Shown here: positions 11,403 through 22,311 of the stretch, piece after piece | Numbering within the stretch: the first letter of the stretch is position 1 | Layout of the letters: every line of letters begins with the position of its first letter | Assembly (NCBI GenBank): GCA_023897205.1 | Contig: JAHWDD010000004.1 | Coordinates: 2,852,001 to 2,916,000, forward strand | Origin: Exophiala sp. HKRS030 | Taxonomy: Eukaryota > Ascomycota > Eurotiomycetes > Chaetothyriales > Herpotrichiellaceae | Direction of reading: 5' to 3' | DNA: 64,000 nucleotides | Notes under the pieces: generated by a model | What the model was told of the DNA's origin: nothing | What the model saw: only the letters and a program-made list of their open reading frames with translations | Database searches by the model: none | Position numbers and translations under genes: made by a program

Positions 11403-12685
11403 GATTTCTGTTGGTGGGGATCCTTGACTTTGAGGCCTTGGACGGTGACGGGAATGACTGTGCACGTTTTGCCCTTGTCCGAATGTAAAAAGAGGTGACG
11501 GGGGAAGAGAAGACTGGTTCAGCAGCGAAAAGTCTACAGAAAACCATACAGACCAGCCGAGGTGAGAGGATAGAACAGGTGCCGCTGCTGTGGTCAGTTC
11601 ACGTCCGAGTCAGCCATTTTCACATGGCTGACTCGCCCTGGACCCGTTTGTACCCCAGATATCCGGGGAAGCGATTACGAAGGATCTCATGAGCTCGGTA
11701 CGATATCTCGTGATTGCCGAGCTTCCTACCGTTATCGAGGAGTCTTTTGGTTTTTGTCAAGTCCATTCATAGTGCTCTGTACGGAGTGGTCGCCCTGGGG
11801 ACATGTTTTGGGGCATTGTGGTCTCTCGTCACGGCTGGAAAAGAATAGAGGTTGAACAACTGTGGGGACAGCATAGGGGAAAGGGTCTAGACAATAGGAA
11901 TGTCTCTACGGAGTCACGACTAGTCAGATGAGATAGGTCATTAATCAGCTATCGGTTAGCAAGACTTTGTACTTGTAGATATTGTACCTTGGACTCATGA
12001 CTTCTGTACTTTGTACGGGGTTCTCCAGCGACCAAGATACCGAGGTTATCCAAAGGGGAAAGTGCACCGAGGACGAGGCTTTATTATTGCCTTTAAAAAT
12101 AGCATGGATTATTTCGCAGGCGTACTCCGTACTCGTACTCGTACTCGTAGTGGTGTAGATACTCCGCAGAAGATAAATCAAGAAGGCTGTGAGATCCTCC
12201 CCCCGTAAGCACCATATTAATGTAACTCGAGCTCGTCGTACTCGACAATTCTCGGATCTTTTTGTTTGTGCCTTTTTTGTTTCTTGTCATCTCACCGAAC
12301 GCAACCATCCAGAAATGCTGCCATTGTTCTCCTTCTCCTCCATCCCCTCATTGTCATTGTTACCTTGATCGTTCTCGGCCTGTCGCTTTTCCCTCAGCAC
12401 TTCGTATTATCTCCCCCCAAACCAAAAACACGAAAACGCCCCTGTTCATAATCGCTTACTCTCGTTTCGCTCTCAGGCGTTCCAGCCCTACCATCTCCGT
12501 ACTTTGTACGTGAGCGTTACTCCGTAACAAGACGAAAGCCACCATCCCGTGTCCAAAATCCCATCTTACTGCGGAATATCGCAATTTTGCAGCCTTACCA
12601 GGCCAGCCCCCCCCGAGGCCCCTCTGAATGTCTCGACTACTCCTCCCTTCTTGAACAATTCGGTCCCCCACCCCAAAAAAGAGGG
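11403..12685. other. Long spacer with GTACTC repeats
   Basis: Nearly 1.3 kb without a convincing gene. It holds a short GTACTC run near 12122-12150 and two TACTCCGTA motifs (12123-12131, 12518-12526). A frame in phase with the next gene stays open from 12452 and contains a good acceptor (ttttgcag, ending at 12592), so a 5' exon of that gene may be hidden here. Confidence 0.5.
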
Positions 12686-13762
12686 ATGCAACAACAATCG
12701 TACGTTCGAATGCGAGAGACCGCCTTCGACCTCTACACGGAACGAGACGCTCTGCCTTGGTATTTTAGGGCTCTTGCACTGGCATCTTCCTGTTCCTGTC
12801 TGACGGGGTACGTCATCTTCGCGCTCGTCTTCACTTCCGACGAACCCAACGTCAAAGTTTCCCGGACGGCTCTCATCGTCCTCGCCTCGATTTTCTTGGT
12901 CGCAGGCTACGCCTCGGCTTCGGCGATCGCCTTCTTCGGCCGCAGCCTCTTGTTCCTCTACGATGGCGTCCTCGTCCCGATCTTGACATTCTCCTTCATG
13001 GGCATCGTCGTGACGGTCTTGAACCACGCCCTCCACAAGGATTTCCCCATTTCGAACCAAGCCTACATATACGTCCCGCTGGCGACGGCGTGCACGACCA
13101 CCGTCGCCTCGGCGGTCCTCACGTTCATCACGTACAAGCGGATGAACAAGATCAAGAGATTGGATCAACACAGGAGACAACACATGCCCAGGTTTTTTGG
13201 CCGTCAACCTTCGTCGTCCGTAAATTATGGTGGCGACGGCGTGTCCTCCACCACGGAACTCTTGCCGATAGATCCAAATGTACCAGAGGACGAGGCACAA
13301 CGTCGACAACTTTTGCGTTTGTTACTGAACCGAGAAGCCGCTGCGCAATCATCGTCGACGTCTCCTGCGATGCCCAGTGGCCACGAAAGTACCTACAAAA
13401 TCTTCCTACCTGGTGATGAAGGCTTTGGTGGTGGTGGTGGTGGTGGTGGTGGAACACGGGTGATGGCTACTACTAATACTGCCACCACCTCCACTAAGGC
13501 AGCGCGGCGGCCTCGAAGTGGGAGCCTCCCAAATTCTTCCAATTCCTCCAAGTGGAATCTCCTGGCCAAGTTTACGGGTGACGGTCAAGGTCCGCCCGTG
13601 GAAAGTTCCTTCAAAGATCATCGTCAACGTCGGCGAGATGAGATTGAGCGTTCGTCTATCCTCATGCCCGCGGGCATGGATACTCCTTGGCTGCAGCAAG
13701 CCTCTGGTGCGGCATCTCCATCTCCCTCTCGGTCGTGGTCACGTTCGGCCAGGTATGCATGA
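12686..13762 (+). CDS. Four-span membrane protein of unknown function
   Basis: From ATG 12686 the frame gives 358 residues. It could be longer at the N-terminus: the frame is open upstream (with PSECLDYSSLLEQFGPPP) but has no ATG, and an acceptor-like ttttgcag precedes it, so a first exon may be missing. Four hydrophobic segments lie in the first half, for example ALALASSCSCLTGYVIFALVF, ALIVLASIFLVAGYASASAI, GVLVPILTFSFMGIVVTVL and IYVPLATACTTTVASAVLTFI. They are followed by a basic cytosolic stretch (TYKRMNKIKRLDQHRRQ). The C-terminal half is Ser/Gly-rich and disordered, with a poly-Gly run encoded by a GGT microsatellite at about 13427-13451. I do not recognise a named family. The layout resembles a conserved fungal integral membrane protein with a regulatory tail. 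Confidence 0.65.
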   Translation: MQQQSYVRMRETAFDLYTERDALPWYFRALALASSCSCLTGYVIFALVFTSDEPNVKVSRTALIVLASIFLVAGYASASAIAFFGRSLLFLYDGVLVPILTFSFMGIVVTVLNHALHKDFPISNQAYIYVPLATACTTTVASAVLTFITYKRMNKIKRLDQHRRQHMPRFFGRQPSSSVNYGGDGVSSTTELLPIDPNVPEDEAQRRQLLRLLLNREAAAQSSSTSPAMPSGHESTYKIFLPGDEGFGGGGGGGGGTRVMATTNTATTSTKAARRPRSGSLPNSSNSSKWNLLAKFTGDGQGPPVESSFKDHRQRRRDEIERSSILMPAGMDTPWLQQASGAASPSPSRSWSRSARYA

Positions 13763-14580
13763 AAGATTTTGTTCTTAGTTGGAGTGGTCATTTGGGTCAT
13801 TTAGCGAGGCGTCAGGTTTTTATGATTGTTATAAGGTTGTTGAGGTGAATGATTTGAATGATGCAAAAGGTCAATCAATGGAAGAATAACCCGAAATATA
13901 ATAACTAGATACGAAATGTACTCTGTAAAGGTAATGAATTAATCAATGTTTTGGGCATGACTTGTACGAGTAAAAGTGTGCTCGATTATCTAGGATGTTC
14001 TGGTTCTGCGTCGATCTCATACATATATTCATCGCCGTCGCCAAAATCAACCAGCTTGCAAGACCTACTATACGAATTGAAGCATCAGGATATCCTCGTG
14101 CTCTGCTGCGTTGCATGTGCCCCCGTCAGCGACATTTTGCACGCGTTGCCATTTTTGGACGAACCTCGGCTCGGTTTTGTTTTGGCGTCAGACAGAGAGA
14201 TCAATCCATTTCCTCCCGTGCGTAACACTCGAGCATTCTTCTCTTCACTCATGCAAGATAGGCTTTCAAAAAAGGAAAAAAGAAAAAGATACAAGAAACC
14301 TCGGAAGCAGTCTTGTCCTTGTCAGACCTTGCCATGAGGATTTTACTCTGAACCAAGATCGCTTGAAGCAATTATTACCACCTCCCATCCCGAAGCCCTC
14401 GAACAAACTCTCCCGGAAATACCTCGCTCGACAACTACTACTCTTACCACTCCGTATACAGAACATATATATTATCTAGATCCCTACAATCTCCTCGGCG
14501 AGGGGCGTCTTGTCTCCTTCACCTACCACCACTACCCGTCCTCACAACGCTCGCTGTCTCTTCTGCCTCCCCCGCCCGAC
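13763..14580. other. Intergenic
   Basis: AT-rich 3' flank (13800-13950), then a C/T-rich leader for the thioesterase gene (14480-14580). Open frames here carry no family motifs. Confidence 0.5.
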
Positions 14581-15747
14581 ATGTCGACCCACGCAACTCT
14601 AATCAAACCACCCAAGTCCCTCCCTCACCACTCCCCGATCGAAAACGTCCTCCAACTCCTCCCGCTCGTCGACATTGGGCCGGACATCTTTACAAACGCG
14701 CGACCGCTGTGGCACCCTCCGGGGGCGCGAGGCATCTACGGCGGGGCGGCCATCGCGCAGTGCCTCTCGGCGGCGCAGGCGACCATCCCGTCCGACTTCA
14801 CGGTCCACAGCATGCACTGTTACTTTGTCCTGGCGGGCAACTCGGAGATCCCCATCCTGTACCACGTCGAGCGGGTCCGCGACGGCAAGTCCTTCATCAC
14901 GCGGACCGTCCAGGCGAGGCAGAGGGGCAAGTGCATCTTCACGACCACCCTGTCGTTCATGAAGGAGAACAGCGGGGGTCGGGAGAGGGTGGAACACGCC
15001 GTGTCGATGCCGGAAGGGTTCACACCGCCGCCGACTTCAAAGGTCACCATGTCGTCGTCGTCGTCGGCCGACGAGAACAACAACAACAATGTCGACGACA
15101 GGCCTTTTGAGAGCGTGAGGTGTAAAGTGACGACACGAGGGTGTCCCAGCGGTCGGAAACTGCGACAGTGGATCCGGGCCGTGGGCAGGATCTCCGACTG
15201 CCCTCCCAACGTGCGAGAGGAGGAGACGGCGACGGGACTGCGAGCCAACTCCCCCGGGGACAACCACCAGGCCCACCTGTCGGCCCTGGCCTACATGAGC
15301 GATTCCTACTTCATCGGCACCGTCGCCCGCGTCCACAACCTCATGCGGTTCGCCAACCGGAGGAACATCGAGCGCACCCTCAAGACTTTCACCGGCAGTG
15401 AGGCCGAACGGGCCCAGATGAAGACCTACCTCGAACAAATCGCCAAGGAGGAAGAGGAGGAGAACGATGAAACCTCCGGTGGCGATGGCGGTGGTGACGC
15501 TCCGGCGACGAATGACACCCGACGCATAGGTATGATGGTCAGCCTCGACCACACCATTTACTTCCACAACCCCAGAGCTTTCAGGGCCGACGAGTGGATG
15601 TTGACCGAGATGGAGAGTCCCTGGGCCGGCGACGGGAGGGGTGTCGTTCTGCAGCGCATCTGGAGCAAAGACGGTACGTTGATCGCCACGTGCACGCAAG
15701 AAGGTGTGGTGAGGCTGCAACAACAGGATAAGAACGCCAAGTTATGA
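14581..15747 (+). CDS. Acyl-CoA thioesterase II, probably peroxisomal
   Basis: Single exon, 388 residues, starting at ATG 14581. It belongs to the TesB/ACOT8 double-hotdog family. The N-terminal hotdog contains GIYGGAAIAQCLSAAQATIP and VHSMHCYFVLAGNS. The C-terminal hotdog contains SLDHTIYFHNP with the catalytic Asp, and TCTQEGVVRL with the catalytic Gln. These enzymes hydrolyse acyl-CoA to free fatty acid and CoA. The protein ends in Ala-Lys-Leu, an accepted variant of the peroxisomal targeting signal PTS1, so a role in regulating CoA during peroxisomal beta-oxidation is likely. A non-conserved Asn/Ser and Glu/Gly-rich insertion separates parts of the fold (about residues 160-175 and 285-305). 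The gene is clearly more GC-rich in third positions than its flanks, as in strongly expressed fungal genes. Confidence 0.9.
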   Translation: MSTHATLIKPPKSLPHHSPIENVLQLLPLVDIGPDIFTNARPLWHPPGARGIYGGAAIAQCLSAAQATIPSDFTVHSMHCYFVLAGNSEIPILYHVERVRDGKSFITRTVQARQRGKCIFTTTLSFMKENSGGRERVEHAVSMPEGFTPPPTSKVTMSSSSSADENNNNNVDDRPFESVRCKVTTRGCPSGRKLRQWIRAVGRISDCPPNVREEETATGLRANSPGDNHQAHLSALAYMSDSYFIGTVARVHNLMRFANRRNIERTLKTFTGSEAERAQMKTYLEQIAKEEEEENDETSGGDGGGDAPATNDTRRIGMMVSLDHTIYFHNPRAFRADEWMLTEMESPWAGDGRGVVLQRIWSKDGTLIATCTQEGVVRLQQQDKNAKL

Positions 15748-16158
15748 GAGTGAGACAGAGAGCGTACGAGTAGGAGTAGGAGGTATCACTCTGTCAGCTC
15801 TTGTCAATCATTTTCCCTCTTTTTTTTTTAAACGTTTTCGGCATGTGCGTGTTTGTATATATATTTTCTGCTGCTGCTGGCTGAATTGCTTCTGATATGT
15901 CTTTCATGTGGAATGTTGCAAGTCCATGATCTACCTAGGTACCTCTTTTTGGGGACTAGATTTACAGTCTTGATAGAACTTGAGGGGATAAATTCCTTTA
16001 GTACCGAGTATTGTGCATACGCAATGGTGATTTACTGTGCCGTACATATTGAAGCAGTTGTGAATCATCATATTGACTTTTAAAAGTCTCTTTGCTCTCT
16101 TTTTTTTGTGTGTGTGAGATTTTAGATTTTTGATTTTTGATATGTTTGTGTTTCATGT
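15748..16158. other. Convergent 3' spacer
   Basis: Between the thioesterase and prefoldin genes. T-rich runs (15820-15830, 16100-16110) fit transcript ends on either strand. No gene is seen. Confidence 0.5.
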
Positions 16159-16963
16159 TCAAGCCTCTAGGTTGATCCCCCTCCCGAACCTGGCGTACAA
16201 GTGAGCCTTGAGTTGACCGATTTCGTCCTTGACGGTACCCAATTCTTCTTGCAGGGTCGAAACTTCTTCTTCAATGTCGGTGGTTGCCGAACTCAAAAGA
16301 TCCTGGGCTTCCTCGAGTGGTAGGTGCATGAACGAATCACCTATCTTGTATCTGTCGACAGAGTGAGCAAAAACGTTCAATATTCGGTCGGTCGACAACG
16401 AGGAGAAAAGGGGAGAGACGATGATGGTCTGGGCAAAGTTGACGTACGGTACCAATTCATCCTCGTCGGCCAATTCAAGTTCTGTAGAAAGTTCTTCCAA
16501 ATCTTCTTTATCTTTCTGATGATTTTTTAAAAACCGAGTCGTATTAGTTCAGAGTTTCATGGTAAAACACGTTTCTCACAGTACGAGGGCCGGGAGTAGT
16601 CCCCGGTACTCGCAAAGGTTTCTCGAGACCAAAAAAAAGAGAACATACCTGTTTCGTCGCCAATTCCTCCTCCAACAATTTACTTCGGTTGTGCAACCTG
16701 GAAAATGTATTGATCTTGTCTTGATCTTCCTTTGTCACTTCGGCGTCCGTCGACTCGGATTCTTCCTCCTTTGATAACTGTCGAATCGGAACCAAGTCAG
16801 ATATGTATTCAGAATAGGGTGGAAGATGAAACCGAAGCGGCAAAAGACGTTGTTAACCACGACCGATCACCGTGTCGTGTGACGTGGTCCTTTTTCTTTC
16901 TGGGAGGGGAATCGGTTCGGCCGCGGAAAACGTTTTCTGACTTACAACTCTCCTTGACAACAT
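16159..16963 (-). CDS. GIM3: Prefoldin subunit 4
   Basis: Minus-strand exons are 16946-16963, 16649-16777, 16448-16515 and 16159-16351, giving 135 residues, normal for Pfd4. The beta-type prefoldin plan is clear. A first coil contains TKEDQDKINTFSRLHNRSKLLEEEL. A hairpin is assembled by splicing as ELADEDELVPYKIGDSFMHLPLEEA. A second coil ends in LKAHLYARFGRGINLEA. The protein would be part of the cytosolic hexameric prefoldin that delivers actin and tubulin to CCT chaperonin. The first exon is only 18 bases (Met-Leu-Ser-Arg-Arg-Val); I chose it because GTAAGT follows directly and the frame joins to LSKEEE. Introns are 168, 133 and 96 bp, longer than most here. The first exon is the least certain part. 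Confidence 0.9.
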
Positions 16964-17614
16964 CTTTGGGTTGAGGTGGTGGTGGGTTTTTGATTTTCCC
17001 TCTTCGAAACAGGACCAGCAATCGGTTCTGGTGCCGATTCGGTGTCACTTTTGACGACCGAGATTGCAAAAGTCGACAAGATCGTGAGAGATGTGTTCTC
17101 GTCGTCGGTCGATCGTGACTGGAATTGATCTCGATAAAGGAAAATAGAACAGAAGTAGAATATATAAAGAACAGAGCCAAAGATCAATACGAGGCTTGGA
17201 ATATTGTTTCCAAGGCTGACATATTTGCATCAATGTGGCCTTGTGCTTTACAGTAGTCTGTTTTGGTGATTACGGTGAGGCTTGAGGTACGGAGTATAAG
17301 CGTCCCGAGGTATTTATGCTTATCAAGTAGTCAAAAAAGTACCTTTCATCGCAACAACTTCACATGCCTCCGTGTCATCTTGATTGAACAAGGCAAATAT
17401 ACTCTACTTCCATCTCAAGACACTGAATATACATGACCGATTGGCGAGGTCAAGAACACGAAGGACTGTAACCTTGCTGTTTACCTTTACACATACTGTG
17501 CAATCCCGGGCATCCTTTTGCCATTCTCTCTGTATTATAACTCTACAAGCAATACAAAATAAGAACTCCCATACAAAGACCCGAGGCTTGGAGACCAACA
17601 ATCATTCGACTTAA
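16964..17614. other. Spacer between Pfd4 promoter and Atg27 3' end
   Basis: It contains one TACGGAGTA motif at 17288-17296. No coding sequence is seen. Confidence 0.5.
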
Positions 17615-18697
17615 TCATACAGCGCTATAACCACCTCGTGACCCACCCCCGGAAACCGTGTCGACGACTTTTCTGGAGAAATCCTTGAACAGGTATGGAA
17701 TGTCGCGAATGGTGTCTCCGTGAGGCAAGAGGTCCCACCCGCGAGCACCGTAGCGGTTGTAGTTCAACCAGGAGCCGAAGATGAGGTAGGCGGCGATACC
17801 GAGGAATGTACTGTTTGTAAAGAAAACGTCAGTCAGTATTTGGTGCTGGCGGACAGGTCAGAGAGGGCTCATACATCAAAATGAACCACGTAAAGAAACC
17901 CCAACCACCCTTCTTCGCCTCGTCGCTGTCGGCGTAATCTTCGCAGGCGTATTTCGTCTTCCAATTGAACCGCACCACTTCAAGTTTCTCCTTGCCTTCG
18001 ACCGGGCCGTAACTTACAAACGACAAACTCGAACTCGAGGTTTCGTCGTCCTTGTCACCATCGTCGGTCCCGTCGTCCCCCTCCTTTCCCTTGTCGTCTC
18101 TCCTCATCCGCCTCGCTTCGTTGCCTGTCCGATCAGGGTCACATTGCAATTGGATCACCGCTCGTTGCTTGTTCTTGTTGTAGTATCCACCATTGAACTC
18201 TATCTGTAATCCATCCGCGTTGACATCCTGCTCTTTCAGTCGTGTGACTTTCGGATCGAGGCTCTTGCCCGTACTCGAGTCGAAGTTTCCGGCGATGGGG
18301 ATCACGTTCTCGACTTCGATGTGTTTCTTGTCCGGGTCATCAACTGGGTTCCACGATTGGACCACTCCGCAGACTTTGTGATTGCAAAATGTCAAACTAA
18401 TATCTCTCGGGCACGGGGATTTCTCTACTTACCTCTGGTCCCCATTGGACACTGGTCCGCGTCACGAACCCCATCAATCTTCTTCAGCGGTGCACATAGG
18501 TTGACAGACCAGGTCGTGTTGTACTCGGCAGGAGGCCTCGACGTATCGTGCAAAGTTATCGAATGACGTCCCGCGAGTTTGGATATGTCGAATTTCTTCC
18601 CACCGACACGTATATTTTCGCAGTCTATCGAGGCGGCGGCGCTCAACTGCGCTAATAAGAAAGGTAGCGAGAGTAGGATCGTAGCTGGAGACTTCAT
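17615..18697 (-). CDS. ATG27: Autophagy-related type I membrane protein Atg27
   Basis: Minus-strand exons are 18433-18697, 17875-18373 and 17615-17810, giving 319 residues. There is a signal peptide (LLSLPFLLAQLSAAA, residues about 8-22), then a cysteine-containing lumenal domain of the Atg27/mannose-6-phosphate-receptor type (CENIRVGGKKFDISKLAG, VCGVVQSWNP). A charged, low-complexity part (GDDGTDDGDKDDETSSSS) lies before the membrane span. The span, completed by splicing, is FFTWFILITFLGIAAYLIFG. The short cytosolic tail ends in Tyr-Ser-Ala-Val. In yeast the Atg27 tail ends in the same YSAV sorting signal, which directs trafficking between Golgi, endosome and vacuole and supports Atg9 transport. 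Introns are 59 and 64 bp. This is a firm family call. Confidence 0.93.
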
Positions 18698-19608
18698 CGT
18701 TGCCTAAGTGAATCACTGGGGAGAGGAGCACGGAGCTCGTGTGAGCACTCCCGACTCAGGGTTGGAGATGCGGGTGATTGAATGGTAACTCCCTGAGAGT
18801 AATAAAGAGTGACGAGAGAAGAGTGAAACCAGGTCAGGTAGGGGAAACAAAGTCAATGTAGTGAACAGATTCGGCTCGTGGAAGATTGAAGAAATGAATC
18901 TCTCTCCCCATCTGCCTGCATCCGCTGGCTCGACTCGAGTACGAGTAATCCCAGACATCGTCATTCCACGCCAAGAGAGGCATCCGTTTTAGGCCATACA
19001 AGGACGCCGCTTTCACCCACTCACTGTACATCAGTTTTATCGACAACGTCTGTACTACCATATCGTGGAGACTGGTTCTGATGAAACCCAATCTACAAGT
19101 CCAAGAAGCCGTTTCTTTCTACAATCACTCCTGACAGTGACTCTGGCGCACATGCGTGATGGTCGCGACTAGGATCACTGCCTTGAATAGGTTAGTGAAC
19201 CTCACCTCATGGGCCTTTTAAAGCAGCAATGTCACTCTCCAGCGTCCAGCGCCGCCTGGGAGTCTCGACCCAAGTTTGTTCTTCGAAACCGAAATGTTGA
19301 CTGAGGGTTTGAAGGCAGTCAAGATGCTGATATAGGCGAAAGGAAGTGCAGCTAAGCTAATCCCAAGAAACCCGTTACGCGTCCTCTTGCGAGTGGTCAA
19401 TTGCAATCTTGCCCCTCGGCCATGTCGAGTCGTCGTATTTCGTATTTCGCATCGATGAGCCCCTATAAAATTAGTCAGACGCCCCGGGAATTTAGAGGCC
19501 TGAACATAATCACCTTTCGCAATCACACCATTACGCCTCTAAACGGTGTCGCGCTCAATTGAAAACAGCTACATCTGCTTCTCATCGAACAAGACACTTC
19601 CTGGTTGA
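18698..19608. other. Intergenic, Atg27 promoter side
   Basis: Nothing beyond unsupported short frames. The two neighbouring genes are divergent, so both promoters should lie here. Confidence 0.5.
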
Positions 19609-20570
19609 ATGTCTACAGAGAACTCAAGCACGACTGCAATTGAATCACGCCGAGTTCCAGTGTCGCGCAAAACGATGGCTGGCAACAAGGCACCGGTAGA
19701 ATTCCGTGCTGCAGAGGTAGAGGAGGACGATGTGATCTCAAGGATACTTTGCAATGCATTTCTTCCAATATGGTTCGATTAACTACACCCTTCTTACCAC
19801 TGGGTTCAACACCGGTCGAAGTCATACTGACCGTGAACAGGAATCACAATTGGTTCCATGGTATTTCAGAACCACTCCCGCCGGTTGACGTTGGTAAGGT
19901 GGGAGGAACGACACCTCCAATGACCAGCTTACAAAAGTCTCGGGTCAAGTTCTATCGAAGCTTGATAAATTTGACGAGACTGATAGGAGGATATGTGCTA
20001 GTGGCAGATGTCCTTTCATCTGACGACACCAGTAATGCGGAGAGGGACTTTGGAGCCATTCTTCTTTGGCTTCCTCCGTTCACGAGACTCGGTGGTTTTG
20101 ACATAATTACCTTGTGGAAGTCTGGATTCTTGGGTCTGGTGCTTCCCTGGCACTATGGCCTCGGAGGTTTACATCGGATCGATTCTGTCTTCGAGTCAAA
20201 TGTCCACTCCATGTTCTCGAGAACTTTACCGGACCTGCCACCCAGAGGATTCAAGGAAAAGGAGTGTGGGTTTGTGCAAATGATTGCAAGCAACCCCAAA
20301 TATGCCGGTAATGGTTACGCTTCGAAACTGTTACAGTATCAGATGACTCAGCACTTTGAAAACCATCCAGATGTGCCGGTCATCCTTGATACAACAACCA
20401 CCCAGGGAATCCGCGCATACGAAAGGTTGGGATATAAACTTCTCGCAGAGAAACCACTCGATACTGGTACGGACGAGAAAGGTATTCGCCTGAAAGGACC
20501 TGTGGATGATCAGACTCGACAAAGGATTAGAAACACCTGCATTCAGCGGGTTTTGGTGAAACTTCCTTGA
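19609..20570 (+). CDS. GNAT-family N-acetyltransferase
   Basis: Exons are 19609-19772 and 19841-20570, giving 297 residues. Without splicing the first frame stops at WFD. The intron (GT at 19773, CTGAC branch site, AG at 19840) joins them as FLPIWNHNWFHGI. The acetyl-CoA binding region is the C-terminal CGFVQMIASNPKYAGNGYASKLLQ, containing the Q/R-x-x-G-x-G/A-like loop, followed by VILDTTTTQGIRAYERLGYKL, a typical GNAT beta5/alpha4 end. The N-terminal region AAEVEEDDVISRILCNAFL is the usual first strand and helix. The substrate is unknown; fungal members of this group often sit near metabolic genes. It is convergent with nothing and stands alone before a gene-poor stretch. Confidence 0.85.
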
Positions 20571-22311
20571 CTCCAATATCAGATAGCCCAAGTCTGTCTA
20601 TCAGGAGCGGGAACTGCAGAATCAAAGCAGGATTCATGAGACAGAATCTTCGACAATGACAATGACAATGACTACTAGTAGTCTATCCGCACTTATGCCT
20701 CGACTCTTTGGACACTGAGATTGGGTTTTGCTTGGTGGGAGCTTCTGAGCGTGCATCACCCGTTGCACTTAGGCAATAACAACAGGATTTACACTTCAGT
20801 TTGTTCTCAAAACCACGATCTCGATATGCACAGCGAGTTCAGAAATTCCCAAGAAGTGTGGACTTCCATGTTGATGACAAGAAGTAGTTATAGAGGGAGC
20901 CATTCACTCACATATTAAAGGTCGACATCTCCTCAATCCATCTTCCAGGTATCTTGGCATCGGGCTTCTTGTACTCGTACAGTCATCGTAATGATCTGCA
21001 TCTGGAATGAAGGGCTGGCTGAGACTGTAGATCATGCACCTGGCCCGGGGAGTATTCCCCACGTCACATGCAGAGCGGAAGTCCTCCGTATAGTAACCGG
21101 CTCCCTCAACTGCATAACAGCCGACATTTCGTGAGGTCAGACGGTTTTCGAATGTTGCCTAGTGTCTCAGGGCAAGCACCAATCGTCTCCAAAGGACGAT
21201 ATCTCGTATGCTTGGCATGTAGGAAATCTTTCCTTTCATGGTAGGAGAGTTCCTTCATATTCTGGGCCAACAAAGGAAGATTGCCTGGGGCCCTGGTCGA
21301 CTTTAGGTGACATTGACAAGGATTTCGGCTGAATCCATCATCGACGAAAAGCATGGCATCTCTTCATCAATAACCGATGTATATTAACCCGGCGGCGTAT
21401 GACAGCATTCTTTGGAGTACCAATACCTACCCTTCAGGTTGAATTACCCTGCGGACAATTATCGAGGGTCGTTACCACAGGAATAGACTGAATGCAGTCC
21501 GAATCTTGATTACACCTCGTTTCAGATCAATGTCAGTCCCCGAAGCATCCTTCCTTGGACTGTAGGCCAGGCACAGTATCAAAGCACAATGCTATGCAAG
21601 ATGATGATATAGCATCGCTGGATTGAATGGAAACCAACCTGTCAGTCTCATAATCTGCGTAGGCCATGTGTGTTTGCAAAAAGATCCAAGCTCAAATGAA
21701 CAGTTTATGGTCTTTTGGGTGACCTCTGTGCGTCCAGGTTGAAGAGATCCTGATTGTGAATAGACAGCCGTGTCAACAAGCTGTCACGCTGGTGTTTCAC
21801 GCTGAATGCCGACCTGTGAAGTTCGTTCTAGTTTCGCAGCGAGATGTACCGAGTCAAAAATCCAAATATGTCCCTTTACATGACATGTAATCATGTTCGG
21901 TCTTGGCCATGATGTGATGTGCATGTAGAGAAAACCCTGTTGAACATGAGGCTTGCCTGATCAACCTTTCATCCGACGGCTCATCAACAATGCGGGTCTG
22001 TCTTCATGTAACCCTTCTCGAGTCCTCCACATTTTATGATTCGGTAGGTATCAAGTAAAAGACTTGGCTGCCTCTCAGTAATGGAGTCCGTCATGGATGG
22101 TTCTCAATTGAGAGCTCTTGCCATGCGGGGACCCCATTAATACCCTTGTTGCCACCGAGAACGCATAAGAGAGTAGGTTCGCCTTCACTGAGCGAGGCAG
22201 TTGGGTTGGCCCTTCATTGTAAGACTTCTGAAACTTGGTCTCGAAGGGGACACAAGACTTTGCTGAGGTTGAGACCCATTCGATCTCTACTTTGCAACAA
22301 CATCAACAGCA
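20571..22311. other. Gene-poor stretch
   Basis: About 1.7 kb with stops in all frames and no motif I recognise. It looks neither strongly AT-rich nor repetitive, so there is no clear sign of a RIP-mutated transposon. The last 150 bases are the promoter and leader of the permease gene. Confidence 0.5.

Noticed and set aside
15037..15723. 228-codon frame antisense to the thioesterase
   Set aside because: A GC-rich third-position shadow of the real gene.
20571..22311. Possible decayed transposon
   Set aside because: No terminal repeats, no transposase remnants and no clear AT shift that would indicate RIP.
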